Assembly (NCBI RefSeq): GCF_015235415.1
Contig: NZ_JADGLL010000031.1
Span: 1 to 32,600 of the forward strand
DNA: 32,600 nucleotides
Direction of reading: 5' to 3'
From: Microbacterium paludicola
Lineage (GTDB): Bacteria; Actinomycetota; Actinomycetes; Actinomycetales; Microbacteriaceae
Part shown: positions 17,605-24,372 of the stretch, piece after piece
How positions within the stretch are numbered: position 1 is the stretch's first letter
Layout of the letters: the number at the start of each line of letters is the position of its first letter
The notes under the pieces: model-generated
The model's input: only the letters and a program-made list of their open reading frames with translations
What the model was told of the DNA's origin: nothing
Databases searched by the model: none
Position numbers and translations under genes: made by a program

Positions 17605-18450
17605 TCAGCCGAAGATCATCGGGAAGTCGTCGTCCTCGGCCTCATTCGGAAAGTCGAGATCGACGACCACCGGCACGTGGTCGCTGGGGGCGTCGCCCTT
17701 GCGCTCGTCGCGGTGGATGGCGGCGCCGGTCACCGCGTCGGCAAGCGCGCGCGATCCGAGGATGAAGTCGATGCGAAGGCCCTGGTTGCGCGGGAACTTC
17801 AGGGCCTTGTAGTCCCAGTAGGTGTAGCCCTCGGGCACCAGCGGGCGCACGACGTCGCTGACTCCGGCCGACTCGAGGGCCGCGAAGGCCTCGCGCTCGG
17901 CGGGGGAGACGTGGGTAGTCACTCCCTCGACCACCTGGGGGTCGCCGTTGTCGGCGTCGGTCGGCGCGATGTTGTAGTCGCCGACCAGGGCAAGCGGCAG
18001 ATCCGGCCGAGCGGTGAGGGTCTGCCGCGTGTACTCCTCGAGCGCCTTCAGCCAGTGGAGCTTGTAGGTGTAGTGCGGGTCGTGCAGCGAGCGTCCGTTG
18101 GGCACGTACAGGCTCCACACGCGAACGCCGCCCACCGTGGCGCCGATGGCACGCGCCTCGAGCGGGGCATCCGGCCCGTCGTGATCCTTCAGGAAACCGG
18201 GCATTCCCGGGAAGGAATACTCCACGTCCTCGATCGGCTCGCGGCTCGCGATCGCGACGCCGTTCCACTGATTCAGGCCGTGCGCCTCGACGTGGTAGCC
18301 CGCCGCCTCGAACTCGGCGTAGGGGAACTGCTCGGGCTTGCACTTGATCTCCTGCATCGCCAGCACGTCGATGCTCTCGCGCTCGGCGAAGGCGACGATG
18401 CGTCCGACGCGGGCGCGGATCGAGTTCACGTTCCAGGTGGCAAGCCGCAT
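17605..18450 (-). CDS. xth: Exodeoxyribonuclease III (AP endonuclease)
   Basis: DNA repair nuclease of the ExoIII/AP-endonuclease family, 281 residues. It cuts at abasic sites and removes 3' blocking groups using Mg2+. Catalytic landmarks are the N-terminal TWNVNSIRAR, metal-ligand Glu in MQEIK, VGDYNIAPTDAD (Asp/Asn), LRIDFILGS and the C-terminal SDHVPVVVDLDF. The acidic tail (NEAEDDDFPMIFG) is an extension beyond the fold. The ATG at 18450 is preceded by TAGGCT six bases upstream and no ribosome-binding site, so the transcript is probably leaderless. Confidence 0.95.
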   Translation of the reverse strand: MRLATWNVNSIRARVGRIVAFAERESIDVLAMQEIKCKPEQFPYAEFEAAGYHVEAHGLNQWNGVAIASREPIEDVEYSFPGMPGFLKDHDGPDAPLEARAIGATVGGVRVWSLYVPNGRSLHDPHYTYKLHWLKALEEYTRQTLTARPDLPLALVGDYNIAPTDADNGDPQVVEGVTTHVSPAEREAFAALESAGVSDVVRPLVPEGYTYWDYKALKFPRNQGLRIDFILGSRALADAVTGAAIHRDERKGDAPSDHVPVVVDLDFPNEAEDDDFPMIFG

Positions 18451-18456
18451 GGATCC

Positions 18457-18462
18457 AGCCTA
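18457..18462 (-). promoter_or_regulatory. Candidate leaderless -10 box (TAGGCT) of xth
   Basis: On the minus strand TAGGCT is followed by GGATCC and then the ATG at 18450, giving transcription from the start codon itself. Confidence 0.5.
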
Positions 18463-18497
18463 GATCGGGGCACCGACGTCGCTCGCACGCGGGCGTC

Positions 18498-19916
18498 TCA
18501 GCCGGCGCGGACGGGCGGTCGTGATCGGCGCCTCGTGATGGCGTTGGGCGCGGGGCGGTAGTGGCCGCGGGGGTCGATCCAGGGGGGTGCTTTGGTCTCG
18601 ACGATGCCGCGGTTGATCCGGATTCCCCATCCGGAGCGTTCGAGGTTGTGGTGGTGCCACCAGCAGAGCATCACGCCGTTGTCGGTGTGGGTGGGTCCGC
18701 CTTTGGCGTGGTCGGTGACGTGGTGGATCTCGCACCAGGATGCCCGGATTGTGCAGCCGGGGATGACGCAGCCGCCGTCGCGGGCGGCGATTGCCTTGCG
18801 CTGGTGGGTGTTGAACAGGCGTTCCTTGGTGCCGAGGCGGATGATGCGTCCGGCGTTGTCGAAGACGATCTTCTGAACTGCTCCGGTGCAGGCGATCCGG
18901 TGGGCGATGCTCGCCGGCACGGGGGTCTGGATGCCGTCGATCGACGCCACCCCGGTCGGGGAGAGGAGGTCCTCGGCCGCGACATGCACAAGCAGTGTGG
19001 GGGCCGCGCCGCCGAGGGTGGGGGTGTCCTCGGCGCGGGCGGCGGTCTGGATGGCGGCGTGGAGGATGTCGTGCCGCTTCTGGGCGGGGGTCCGCTCGTC
19101 GGGGACGACCTCGTCCTGCCCCCACGGCTCGCCGGCCTCGGTGTCGGCGGGGTGGGTGCCGAACCTCACGGCGGGGTTGCTGTGCGCATCGAACAGCATC
19201 TGCAGCGCGCCGGCCGCTTCCGGGGTGACGTCTCCGCGCACCGGGTGGACGCCGTTGCGGAGGGCACCGATGGTGAACCCACGGCGCTTCGCGGCTTCCT
19301 CCGCGGACGGCTCCAAGCCGTCCTGATCCAGTGACAGCCCGATCGCGAGCACCTGTGCTCTCACCTCGTCGAACGTCCGCGGCTGCACCGGATCGGTGGC
19401 CTGCCCGACGAGCCACGCCTCGGCGTCGGCCAGCCGTACGGGGTCGGCGCGGTGGGCGACCCTCGCGAGCATCTTTCCGATCAGCCCGGCCGTCTCGAGT
19501 CCGAGCGTCCCGTCCTCCAGCGCTGCGCCGATCGCGGGGTGTTCGGCCGGCAGCTCCTCGCCGGTGAGCGCGAACCGGGGCCGCGTGCGCTTGTCCAGCA
19601 CGATCCGCGCACGTACCGTCGCGGAAGACACAAGAGTCAGTCTCTCCAGCAGCTCGATCCCGTTGCGGCACCCGTGCAGGGCGGACAGGCACTCCTCGGC
19701 CATCAGATCCGACCTGGCATCCACTTCGCCGGCGGCCCGCACCCGCAGCCCGTCCACGAGCCGCCCGAGGGCCTCGACCTCCCGTGTGAAGGCGACGACG
19801 TCCGCATCAGCCAGCGCGCCGACCTGCGCGAAAACGCCATCCAGGGCACCGGCCGCGGCGGCGACCGCCTCGCGAGGATCGCGAGACGGATCTTCGAACC
19901 ACGGGGTCGCCGCCAT
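18498..19916 (-). CDS. DUF222 / HNH endonuclease domain protein
   Basis: A 472-residue protein of the DUF222-HNH family that is common and often multicopy in actinobacteria. Residues 1 to about 340 form the helical DUF222 region, with several Ala/Leu-rich helices. The C-terminal ~90 residues carry an HNH nuclease fold: Cys pair CVIPGC, then CEIHHVTDHAKGG with the catalytic His, TDNGVMLCWWHHH with the Asn and final His. All motif residues are present, so it should be active. Target and role are unknown. The ATG lacks a ribosome-binding site, and TAGTCT six bases upstream suggests a leaderless transcript. I see no flanking repeats or partner genes that would make it part of a mobile element. 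Confidence 0.9.
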   Translation of the reverse strand: MAATPWFEDPSRDPREAVAAAAGALDGVFAQVGALADADVVAFTREVEALGRLVDGLRVRAAGEVDARSDLMAEECLSALHGCRNGIELLERLTLVSSATVRARIVLDKRTRPRFALTGEELPAEHPAIGAALEDGTLGLETAGLIGKMLARVAHRADPVRLADAEAWLVGQATDPVQPRTFDEVRAQVLAIGLSLDQDGLEPSAEEAAKRRGFTIGALRNGVHPVRGDVTPEAAGALQMLFDAHSNPAVRFGTHPADTEAGEPWGQDEVVPDERTPAQKRHDILHAAIQTAARAEDTPTLGGAAPTLLVHVAAEDLLSPTGVASIDGIQTPVPASIAHRIACTGAVQKIVFDNAGRIIRLGTKERLFNTHQRKAIAARDGGCVIPGCTIRASWCEIHHVTDHAKGGPTHTDNGVMLCWWHHHNLERSGWGIRINRGIVETKAPPWIDPRGHYRPAPNAITRRRSRPPVRAG

Positions 19917-19922
19917 GTACCG

Positions 19923-19928
19923 AGACTA
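19923..19928 (-). promoter_or_regulatory. Candidate leaderless -10 box (TAGTCT) of the HNH gene
   Basis: TAGTCT on the minus strand is separated by six bases from the ATG at 19916; no ribosome-binding site is present. Confidence 0.45.
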
Positions 19929-19985
19929 GAACCAACCACCGACATTGTGATCGGCGCGGTTCCGTGACGCCTGTCTGATCCGGCG

Positions 19986-20150
19986 TCAGCCGCCTGGCGC
20001 CGGATCGTGCGCGTCTATGAACGCGATGAGCTCGGCGCTGATGCGTTCCGGCTGCTCGAACGGCAGCGAGTGGGTGCCGTCCCAGGCCTCGATCCGGATG
20101 TCGGGGACATGCGCACGAGCGCGCTTGAGCGCCGCGGCGGCGTCGGTCAC
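19986..20150 (-). pseudogene. C-terminal remnant of an alpha/beta hydrolase
   Basis: A 54-codon minus-strand frame ends at 19986 and reads as the last part of an alpha/beta hydrolase: VPDIRIEAWDGTHSLPFEQPE, with the catalytic-triad histidine in GTHSLPFEQPERI, then a final helix (SAELIAFIDAHD). Nothing upstream in any frame supplies the lid or the nucleophile Ser. The similarity stops near 20150, shortly before a structured repeat at 20230. A GTG at 20150 could in principle start a tiny protein, but a decayed gene is more likely. Confidence 0.6.
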
Positions 20151-20229
20151 GGTGCTCTGCCTCGCCGCACCTCGGAGGTGTCCCTCGCTCCCTGGTTTCC
20201 GATCACTGTCGCTGCGTCGAGGCCTTCGC

Positions 20230-20319
20230 CGCCCGCGCGAGCGGAGGAGAATCTGCCCGCGGGAGGAGGTCCGAGCCTCGAACGTCCTGCGATCGGCGCA
20301 ACCTCCTCCGCCCGCGGCC
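20230..20319. repeat. Structured intergenic repeat, copy 1
   Basis: About 90 bases that recur at 21248-21337 with roughly ten differences. The copy folds: GGAGGAGGT (20262-20270) pairs exactly with ACCTCCTCC (20301-20309), and outer CCGCGGG/CCCGCGG arms extend it past a three-base bulge. The loop region CGAACGTCCTGCGATCGG is identical in both copies. It looks like a REP-type element. It lies between the hydrolase remnant and the phosphotransferase gene. Confidence 0.75.
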
Positions 20320-20340
20320 TGGCGCGGCGGGCGGCGTCGG

Positions 20341-20346
20341 TAGGGT
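20341..20346 (+). promoter_or_regulatory. Candidate leaderless -10 box (TAGGGT) of the phosphotransferase
   Basis: TAGGGT is followed by seven bases and the ATG at 20354; no ribosome-binding site is seen. Confidence 0.45.
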
Positions 20347-20353
20347 CGTCAGC

Positions 20354-21238
20354 ATGGTGGCGCCCGATCTCGACGTGACGGTCGAGCTCGCGCGAGCGCT
20401 GCTCGCCGAGCAGCATCCGGACCTGGCGGAGTTGCCGCTCGCCACCCTCGCGAACGGATGGGACAACAGCGTTCTGCGACTCGGTGAGGAGCTGGTGTTG
20501 CGCCTGCCGCGGCGCGAGGCGGCGGCCCAGCTCGTCATCCACGAGCAGCGCTGGTTGCCGGAACTGGCACGGACGCTGCCCGTGGAGGTGCCCGTGCCTG
20601 TGAGAGCGGGCAGACCGAGCTCCGCGGCCGGATATCCGTGGGCGTGGTCGGTGCTGCCGTGGATCGACGGAGCGCGCGTCGCCGACCTCCCTCCGAGGGA
20701 GCGGCGTCACCTGGCAGCACCGCTGGCGGAGTTCCACCGTGCGCTGCATGTGCCGGCACCTGCGGCCGCCCCGGCGAACCCCGTACGGGGCGTGCCACTG
20801 CTGAGGCGCGCCGAGGCGTTCCGCACCCGCCTCGAGCGCGGACTCGTACCGGAACCCAACCGGCTGCAGGCGCTGTTCGACCGCTGCGCCGCGAGCCCGC
20901 GATGGATGGGGCCGCCGATGTGGCTGCATGGCGATCCGCATCCAGGCAATCTGCTTGCGACCCCCGCCGGCGGCCTGGCCGTGATCGACTTCGGCGATCT
21001 CACGGCCGGCGACCCAGCGACCGATCTGGCTGTGGCATGGCTCGTCTTCGACACGAAGGGACGCCACGACTACCGTGCTCACCTCGCGGATCTCCACCCG
21101 CTTGACGACCCGGTCTGGATCCGCGCATACGGGTGGGCGCTCAACATGGCGACCGTCACCTTCGAGTCCACGGCGGCCGACGGTTGGATGCTGCAGATGG
21201 GAGAGCACGCGCTCGCCGAGCTGCTCTCGGAGGCGTAA
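20354..21238 (+). CDS. Aminoglycoside/macrolide phosphotransferase-like kinase (APH family)
   Basis: A 294-residue kinase of the APH fold. The catalytic loop is LHGDPHPGNLL (Brenner motif, catalytic Asp and metal-binding Asn), followed by the DFG-like VIDFGD. The N lobe has NGWDNSVLRLGEELVLRLP, with the expected lysine replaced by arginine in LVLRLP, as seen in many APH-like proteins. Members phosphorylate antibiotics, choline, homoserine or other small alcohols; resistance is possible but cannot be inferred from sequence. The gene is alone between two copies of a structured repeat and next to a hydrolase remnant, so the region has been rearranged at some point. Confidence 0.88.
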   Translation: MVAPDLDVTVELARALLAEQHPDLAELPLATLANGWDNSVLRLGEELVLRLPRREAAAQLVIHEQRWLPELARTLPVEVPVPVRAGRPSSAAGYPWAWSVLPWIDGARVADLPPRERRHLAAPLAEFHRALHVPAPAAAPANPVRGVPLLRRAEAFRTRLERGLVPEPNRLQALFDRCAASPRWMGPPMWLHGDPHPGNLLATPAGGLAVIDFGDLTAGDPATDLAVAWLVFDTKGRHDYRAHLADLHPLDDPVWIRAYGWALNMATVTFESTAADGWMLQMGEHALAELLSEA

Positions 21239-21247
21239 CCGACGGAA

Positions 21248-21337
21248 CGCCCGCGCGAGCGGAGGAGCATGTGCCCGACGGAGGAGATCCGAGCCCCGAA
21301 CGTCCTGCGATCGGCACATCGTCCTCCGGCCGCGGCC
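21248..21337. repeat. Structured intergenic repeat, copy 2
   Basis: Second copy of the ~90-base element, starting 10 bases after the phosphotransferase stop codon and in the same orientation as copy 1. The stem is kept: CGGAGGA (21279-21285) pairs with TCCTCCG (21322-21328), and GAT (21286-21288) pairs with ATC (21318-21320) past a one-base bulge. Where copy 1 has a G-C pair here, copy 2 has A-T, a compensatory change. Confidence 0.75.
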
Positions 21338-21371
21338 CTACGTGACGGGTCGATCCAACCTCCGGTCATCA

Positions 21372-21398
21372 GCGCCCGGGTGGAGGCCGCCCGGGCGC
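21372..21398. terminator. Nine-bp dyad between phosphotransferase and pyrE
   Basis: GCGCCCGGG and CCCGGGCGC are exact inverted repeats around a 9-base loop. It could end the phosphotransferase transcript; it also overlaps the place where the pyrE -35 box should be, so an operator is an alternative. Confidence 0.45.
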
Positions 21399-21405
21399 GC
21401 CCTCC

Positions 21406-21411
21406 TAGACT
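21406..21411 (+). promoter_or_regulatory. Candidate leaderless -10 box (TAGACT) of pyrE
   Basis: TAGACT is followed by seven bases and then the pyrE ATG at 21419. No ribosome-binding site lies between, which fits a leaderless mRNA. Confidence 0.5.
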
Positions 21412-21418
21412 TGGGCGC

Positions 21419-21997
21419 ATGGCCGCATCCGAGTCTCCCGCCGTCGAAGTCGACCGCCAGGCCCTCATCCGCCTCATCCAGGACGAGGCGGTGTTCCACG
21501 GTGACTTCACGCTCTCGAGCGGCAAGAAGGCGACGTACTACGTCGACATGCGCAAGCTCACGCTCGACCACCGTGCGGCGCCCGCGATCGGACGGATCAT
21601 GCTCGACCTGATCGCGGACATCCCGGATGTCGTCGCGGTCGGCGGCCTGACGCTCGGCGCCGACCCCATCGCGAACGCGATCATGCACGAGTCGGCGCGC
21701 ACCGAGCGTCCGCTTGACGCCTTCGTCGTCCGCAAGGAGCCGAAGGATCATGGCCGCGGCCGCCAGATCGAGGGCGCCGACGTCAAGGGCAAGCGGGTCG
21801 TTGTGGTCGAAGACACCTCCACGACCGGCCAGTCGGCCCTGAAGGCGGTCGAGGCATTGCGCCGCGAGGGCGCGGAGGTCGTCGCCGTCGCCGTGATCGT
21901 CGACCGGTCGACGGGAGCGCAAGCCGCGATCGAGGCCGAGGGTCTCGAATGGCGCGCTGCGATCGGCCTCGCCGACCTCGGCCTCGACCCGCAGTGA
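21419..21997 (+). CDS. pyrE: Orotate phosphoribosyltransferase
   Basis: Joins orotate to PRPP to form OMP in pyrimidine synthesis; 192 residues, the usual size for the actinobacterial type. FTLSSGKKATYYVDMRKLTL is the PyrE N-terminal signature. The PRPP-binding loop is VVVVEDTSTTGQSALKAVE with the two acidic residues ED. GGLTLGADPIANAI and VRKEPKDHGRGRQIEG (catalytic flexible loop) complete the site. The frame is open further upstream through the repeat, but the homology begins after the ATG at 21419. A ROK-family gene overlaps its stop by four bases. Confidence 0.95.
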   Translation: MAASESPAVEVDRQALIRLIQDEAVFHGDFTLSSGKKATYYVDMRKLTLDHRAAPAIGRIMLDLIADIPDVVAVGGLTLGADPIANAIMHESARTERPLDAFVVRKEPKDHGRGRQIEGADVKGKRVVVVEDTSTTGQSALKAVEALRREGAEVVAVAVIVDRSTGAQAAIEAEGLEWRAAIGLADLGLDPQ

Positions 21998-22908
21998 GCG
22001 AGACCATGGCCCGTTATGCGCTCGCCCTCGACCTCGGGGGCACGAAGCTCGACGCGGCGCTCGTCGCGGAGGACGGATCCGTCCTCGCCGCGAGCCGCAA
22101 CCGTCGCCCCACGGGACGCGCCGCGACGCCGGCAGACCTCGAGTCGGCCATCGCCGAGACGGCGGCGCACGCCCTCGCCCGCCTGCCCGAGGACGCGGAG
22201 TTCGTCGGCGTCGGCATCGGCAGCGCCGGGCCCGTCGACGTCGCGACCGGCGCGATCCACCCGGTGAACATGCCGCAGCTGCACGGCTTCGGCCTCGCCG
22301 ACGCGGCGCGCCGCGCCGTCGCGGGCGTGCTGGGGCACGACGACTTCGCCACCCGCCTGCGCCACGACGGCGGATGCCTCGCGCTCGCGGAGTCGTGGAT
22401 CGGCGCGGCCGCCGGATCGCGCGCGTCGCTGTCGATCGTGGTGTCGACGGGCGTCGGCGGCGGCATCGTCGTGGACGGCGCGCCCATCGGCGGTGCCTCG
22501 GGCAACGCGGGGCACCTCGGCCAGATGGTCATCGGCGAGCTGACCCTCGAGGAGCTCGCATCGGGCCCGTCGAGCGTGCGCTGGGCGCAGGGCGAGGGAT
22601 GGTCCGGCGAGACCGGTGAGGACATCGCCCGCGACGCCGCGGCCGGAGACAGGATCGCGCGTGCCGCGATCGAGCGGTCCGCCGCCCTGGTGGGACTCGG
22701 GCTCGCCAACGCCTCCACTCTGCTGGATCTCGACGTGATCGCCATCAGCGGCGGGTTCTCGCGCGTCTCCGACGACTACGTCGACCTGGTGGCCGCCGCC
22801 GTGCGGCGCACCGCGGTGCTTCCCTACGCGCAGGCCACGCGCGTCGTGCGCAGCGCCCTCGGCGACGAGGGCCCGCTCGTGGGCGCCGCGGCGCTCGTCC
22901 TGCGCTGA
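21994..22908 (+). CDS. ROK-family protein lacking the zinc motif
   Basis: A 304-residue ASKHA-fold protein of the ROK family, which holds sugar kinases and repressors. There is no DNA-binding domain, so a sugar kinase is expected. The ATP-binding DLGGTKLDAALV is near residue 12, GVGIGSAGPVD near 75 and VVSTGVGGGIVVDG near 150. GNAGHLGQMVIG keeps the conserved His, but the CxCGxxGC zinc-binding loop that should follow is absent: the sequence runs straight into ELTLEELASGPSSVRW. The start chosen is the GTG at 21994, overlapping the pyrE TGA as GTGA; an ATG at 22006 is the alternative. Coupling to pyrE is unusual. Substrate unknown. Confidence 0.85.
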   Translation: MSETMARYALALDLGGTKLDAALVAEDGSVLAASRNRRPTGRAATPADLESAIAETAAHALARLPEDAEFVGVGIGSAGPVDVATGAIHPVNMPQLHGFGLADAARRAVAGVLGHDDFATRLRHDGGCLALAESWIGAAAGSRASLSIVVSTGVGGGIVVDGAPIGGASGNAGHLGQMVIGELTLEELASGPSSVRWAQGEGWSGETGEDIARDAAAGDRIARAAIERSAALVGLGLANASTLLDLDVIAISGGFSRVSDDYVDLVAAAVRRTAVLPYAQATRVVRSALGDEGPLVGAAALVLR

Positions 22909-22934
22909 CCGCCGGCTCGAGGGCGCGGGCTTAA

Positions 22935-22956
22935 CCGGGCGCCGAACAGCGCCCGG
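22935..22956. terminator. Bidirectional terminator between convergent ROK genes
   Basis: CCGGGCGC and GCGCCCGG form a perfect 8-bp stem around a 6-base loop, between the stops of the ROK protein and the ROK regulator. No T tract. Confidence 0.65.
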
Positions 22957-22963
22957 ACGGTCG

Positions 22964-24205
22964 TCAGGCCGTCAGCGCGCGCCGGGTGAAGGGCGACGGG
23001 TCGCCGAGCGCGAACGCGCTCTCGAGCACCTGACATCCGGCGCCCACCGCGGCGGCGTCCGGCCCGAGGGCCGAGTCGACGATCGAGACCGGATGCGGGA
23101 GCACGAGCGCGGTCGAGGCGGCGACGCGGGAGCGCACGCCCTCGAGGGTGTGCCGCGCCGCCTCGGCCCAGATCGGCCCGCTCATCACGACGGTGGACAC
23201 GTCGAGCAGATTCACGATCTGCGTGACGGCCTCGGCGATGTGCTCGGCGAGCTCGTCGAGCAGGCCGCGCACTGCCTCGTCCGCGTCGGCGCGGTCGCAC
23301 ATCGCCGCGAATGCGATGGCGACCGCGGCGTGATCGGACGGGGCGACGGCCTCGCCCGCGCCCATCGCGGCGGCGGCGTTCACGATGCGCGCGGGCGACA
23401 CGGCGTCGCCCAGGCAGCCCCGGCGGCCGCACTTGCACACCGGCCCGCCGCTCGACACGCGCAGGTGGCCGATGTCGCCGAGGTTCGCCGTCGCGCCGCG
23501 CAGCGCCGTGTGCTCCAGGGCGATGCCGAGGCCGACGCCCGATCCCATGTAGAACACGGCGAGATCTCCGCCCGCCTGCTCGTGTCCGCCGGCCCACAGC
23601 TCGCCGACCGTCGCCGAGGTGACGTCCTTCACCAGGACCGTCGGCATGTCGAAGGCGTCGGCGAGCGCGTCGCGCAGGGGAACGTCGTTCCAGCCGGGGA
23701 GCAGTGGCGGGTCGTTGACGCTGCCCCGTTCGATGTCGACCGGTCCGGGTGCGGCGACGCCGATGCCGATGATGCGGCGCGGGTCGACGTCTCCCTGCTC
23801 GATCAGCGACCGGGTCGTCGAGATCATGCTCTGCTCGACGTCGCCCGGCGCCTGGCCCCCCGGCGTCGCGGTGGAATGACGCGCGACCACGCGCCCGAGC
23901 AGGTCGACGATCGAATAGGTGATGCGCGCGGGATCGAGGTGGATGCCGATCGCGAGCCGCGCATCCGGCACGAGATGCAGGGTGGTGCGGGGCTTGCCGG
24001 GACCGGATGAGACCTTGTCTCCCTCGCGCACAAGCCCGCCGTCGAGGAGGCGGCGCGCGACGTTCGACACTGTCTGCGCCGAGAGGTCGGTCTGCGCGGT
24101 GATCTCGGTGCGGCTCACGCCGCCGGAGGCCCGTCGCACGATGTCGAAGACGACCGCCTGATTGAAGCCCCCGATGGTGGGGAGGTTGGCGCCTCGTCGT
24201 CGCAT
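22964..24205 (-). CDS. ROK-family transcriptional repressor
   Basis: A 413-residue regulator with an N-terminal winged helix (residues ~15-75: NQAVVFDIVRRASGGVSRTEI, then TDLSAQTVSNVARRLLDGGL) and a ROK sugar-binding domain. The ROK part has GIGVAAPGPVD, VFYMGSGVGLGI, GDIGHLRV and the zinc-binding CKCGRRGCLGD complete. Such proteins usually repress a divergent sugar-use gene until a sugar binds. Here the divergent gene is the GH38 alpha-mannosidase, and the shared promoter carries a perfect palindrome, so mannose or a mannoside is the probable inducer; this is inference. The ATG at 24205 has GAGGA with good spacing; a longer frame reaches 24280 but has no family similarity. Confidence 0.92.
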   Translation of the reverse strand: MRRRGANLPTIGGFNQAVVFDIVRRASGGVSRTEITAQTDLSAQTVSNVARRLLDGGLVREGDKVSSGPGKPRTTLHLVPDARLAIGIHLDPARITYSIVDLLGRVVARHSTATPGGQAPGDVEQSMISTTRSLIEQGDVDPRRIIGIGVAAPGPVDIERGSVNDPPLLPGWNDVPLRDALADAFDMPTVLVKDVTSATVGELWAGGHEQAGGDLAVFYMGSGVGLGIALEHTALRGATANLGDIGHLRVSSGGPVCKCGRRGCLGDAVSPARIVNAAAAMGAGEAVAPSDHAAVAIAFAAMCDRADADEAVRGLLDELAEHIAEAVTQIVNLLDVSTVVMSGPIWAEAARHTLEGVRSRVAASTALVLPHPVSIVDSALGPDAAAVGAGCQVLESAFALGDPSPFTRRALTA

Positions 24206-24273
24206 GAGGTCCTCGTCTCGTCCTATCCCCGAAGGATACTGCGCCAAGGGCCCGCGCCATCCGACGCGGGCAC

Positions 24274-24306
24274 TTGACACAAGTTAATCAAGACGATTGA
24301 TTAACT
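24274..24306 (+). promoter_or_regulatory. ROK operator and mannosidase promoter
   Basis: AGTTAATCAA and TTGATTAACT (24282-24291 and 24297-24306) are exact 10-bp inverted repeats with a 5-base spacer, and AT-rich against a GC-rich background. TTGACA at 24274-24279 is a perfect -35 box just before it; TTGATT 17 bases later is the only -10 candidate and a poor one. A repressor on the palindrome would block the mannosidase promoter. Confidence 0.82.
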
Positions 24307-24372
24307 AGACGATCGGCGCGCTCGCCGGGGCCGTCAAGGGCTGACGCCCGATCCGAAAGGAACCACCACCCA

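Noticed and set aside
17578..17611. CGGCTGA/TCAGCCG as a terminator between the amidotransferase and xth
   Set aside because: Only seven pairs around a 20-base loop and it includes the xth stop codon; too weak to call.
18498..19916. HNH gene as an intron, homing or phage nuclease
   Set aside because: DUF222-HNH proteins are ordinary chromosomal genes in this group, and there are no terminal repeats, target duplications or phage neighbours.
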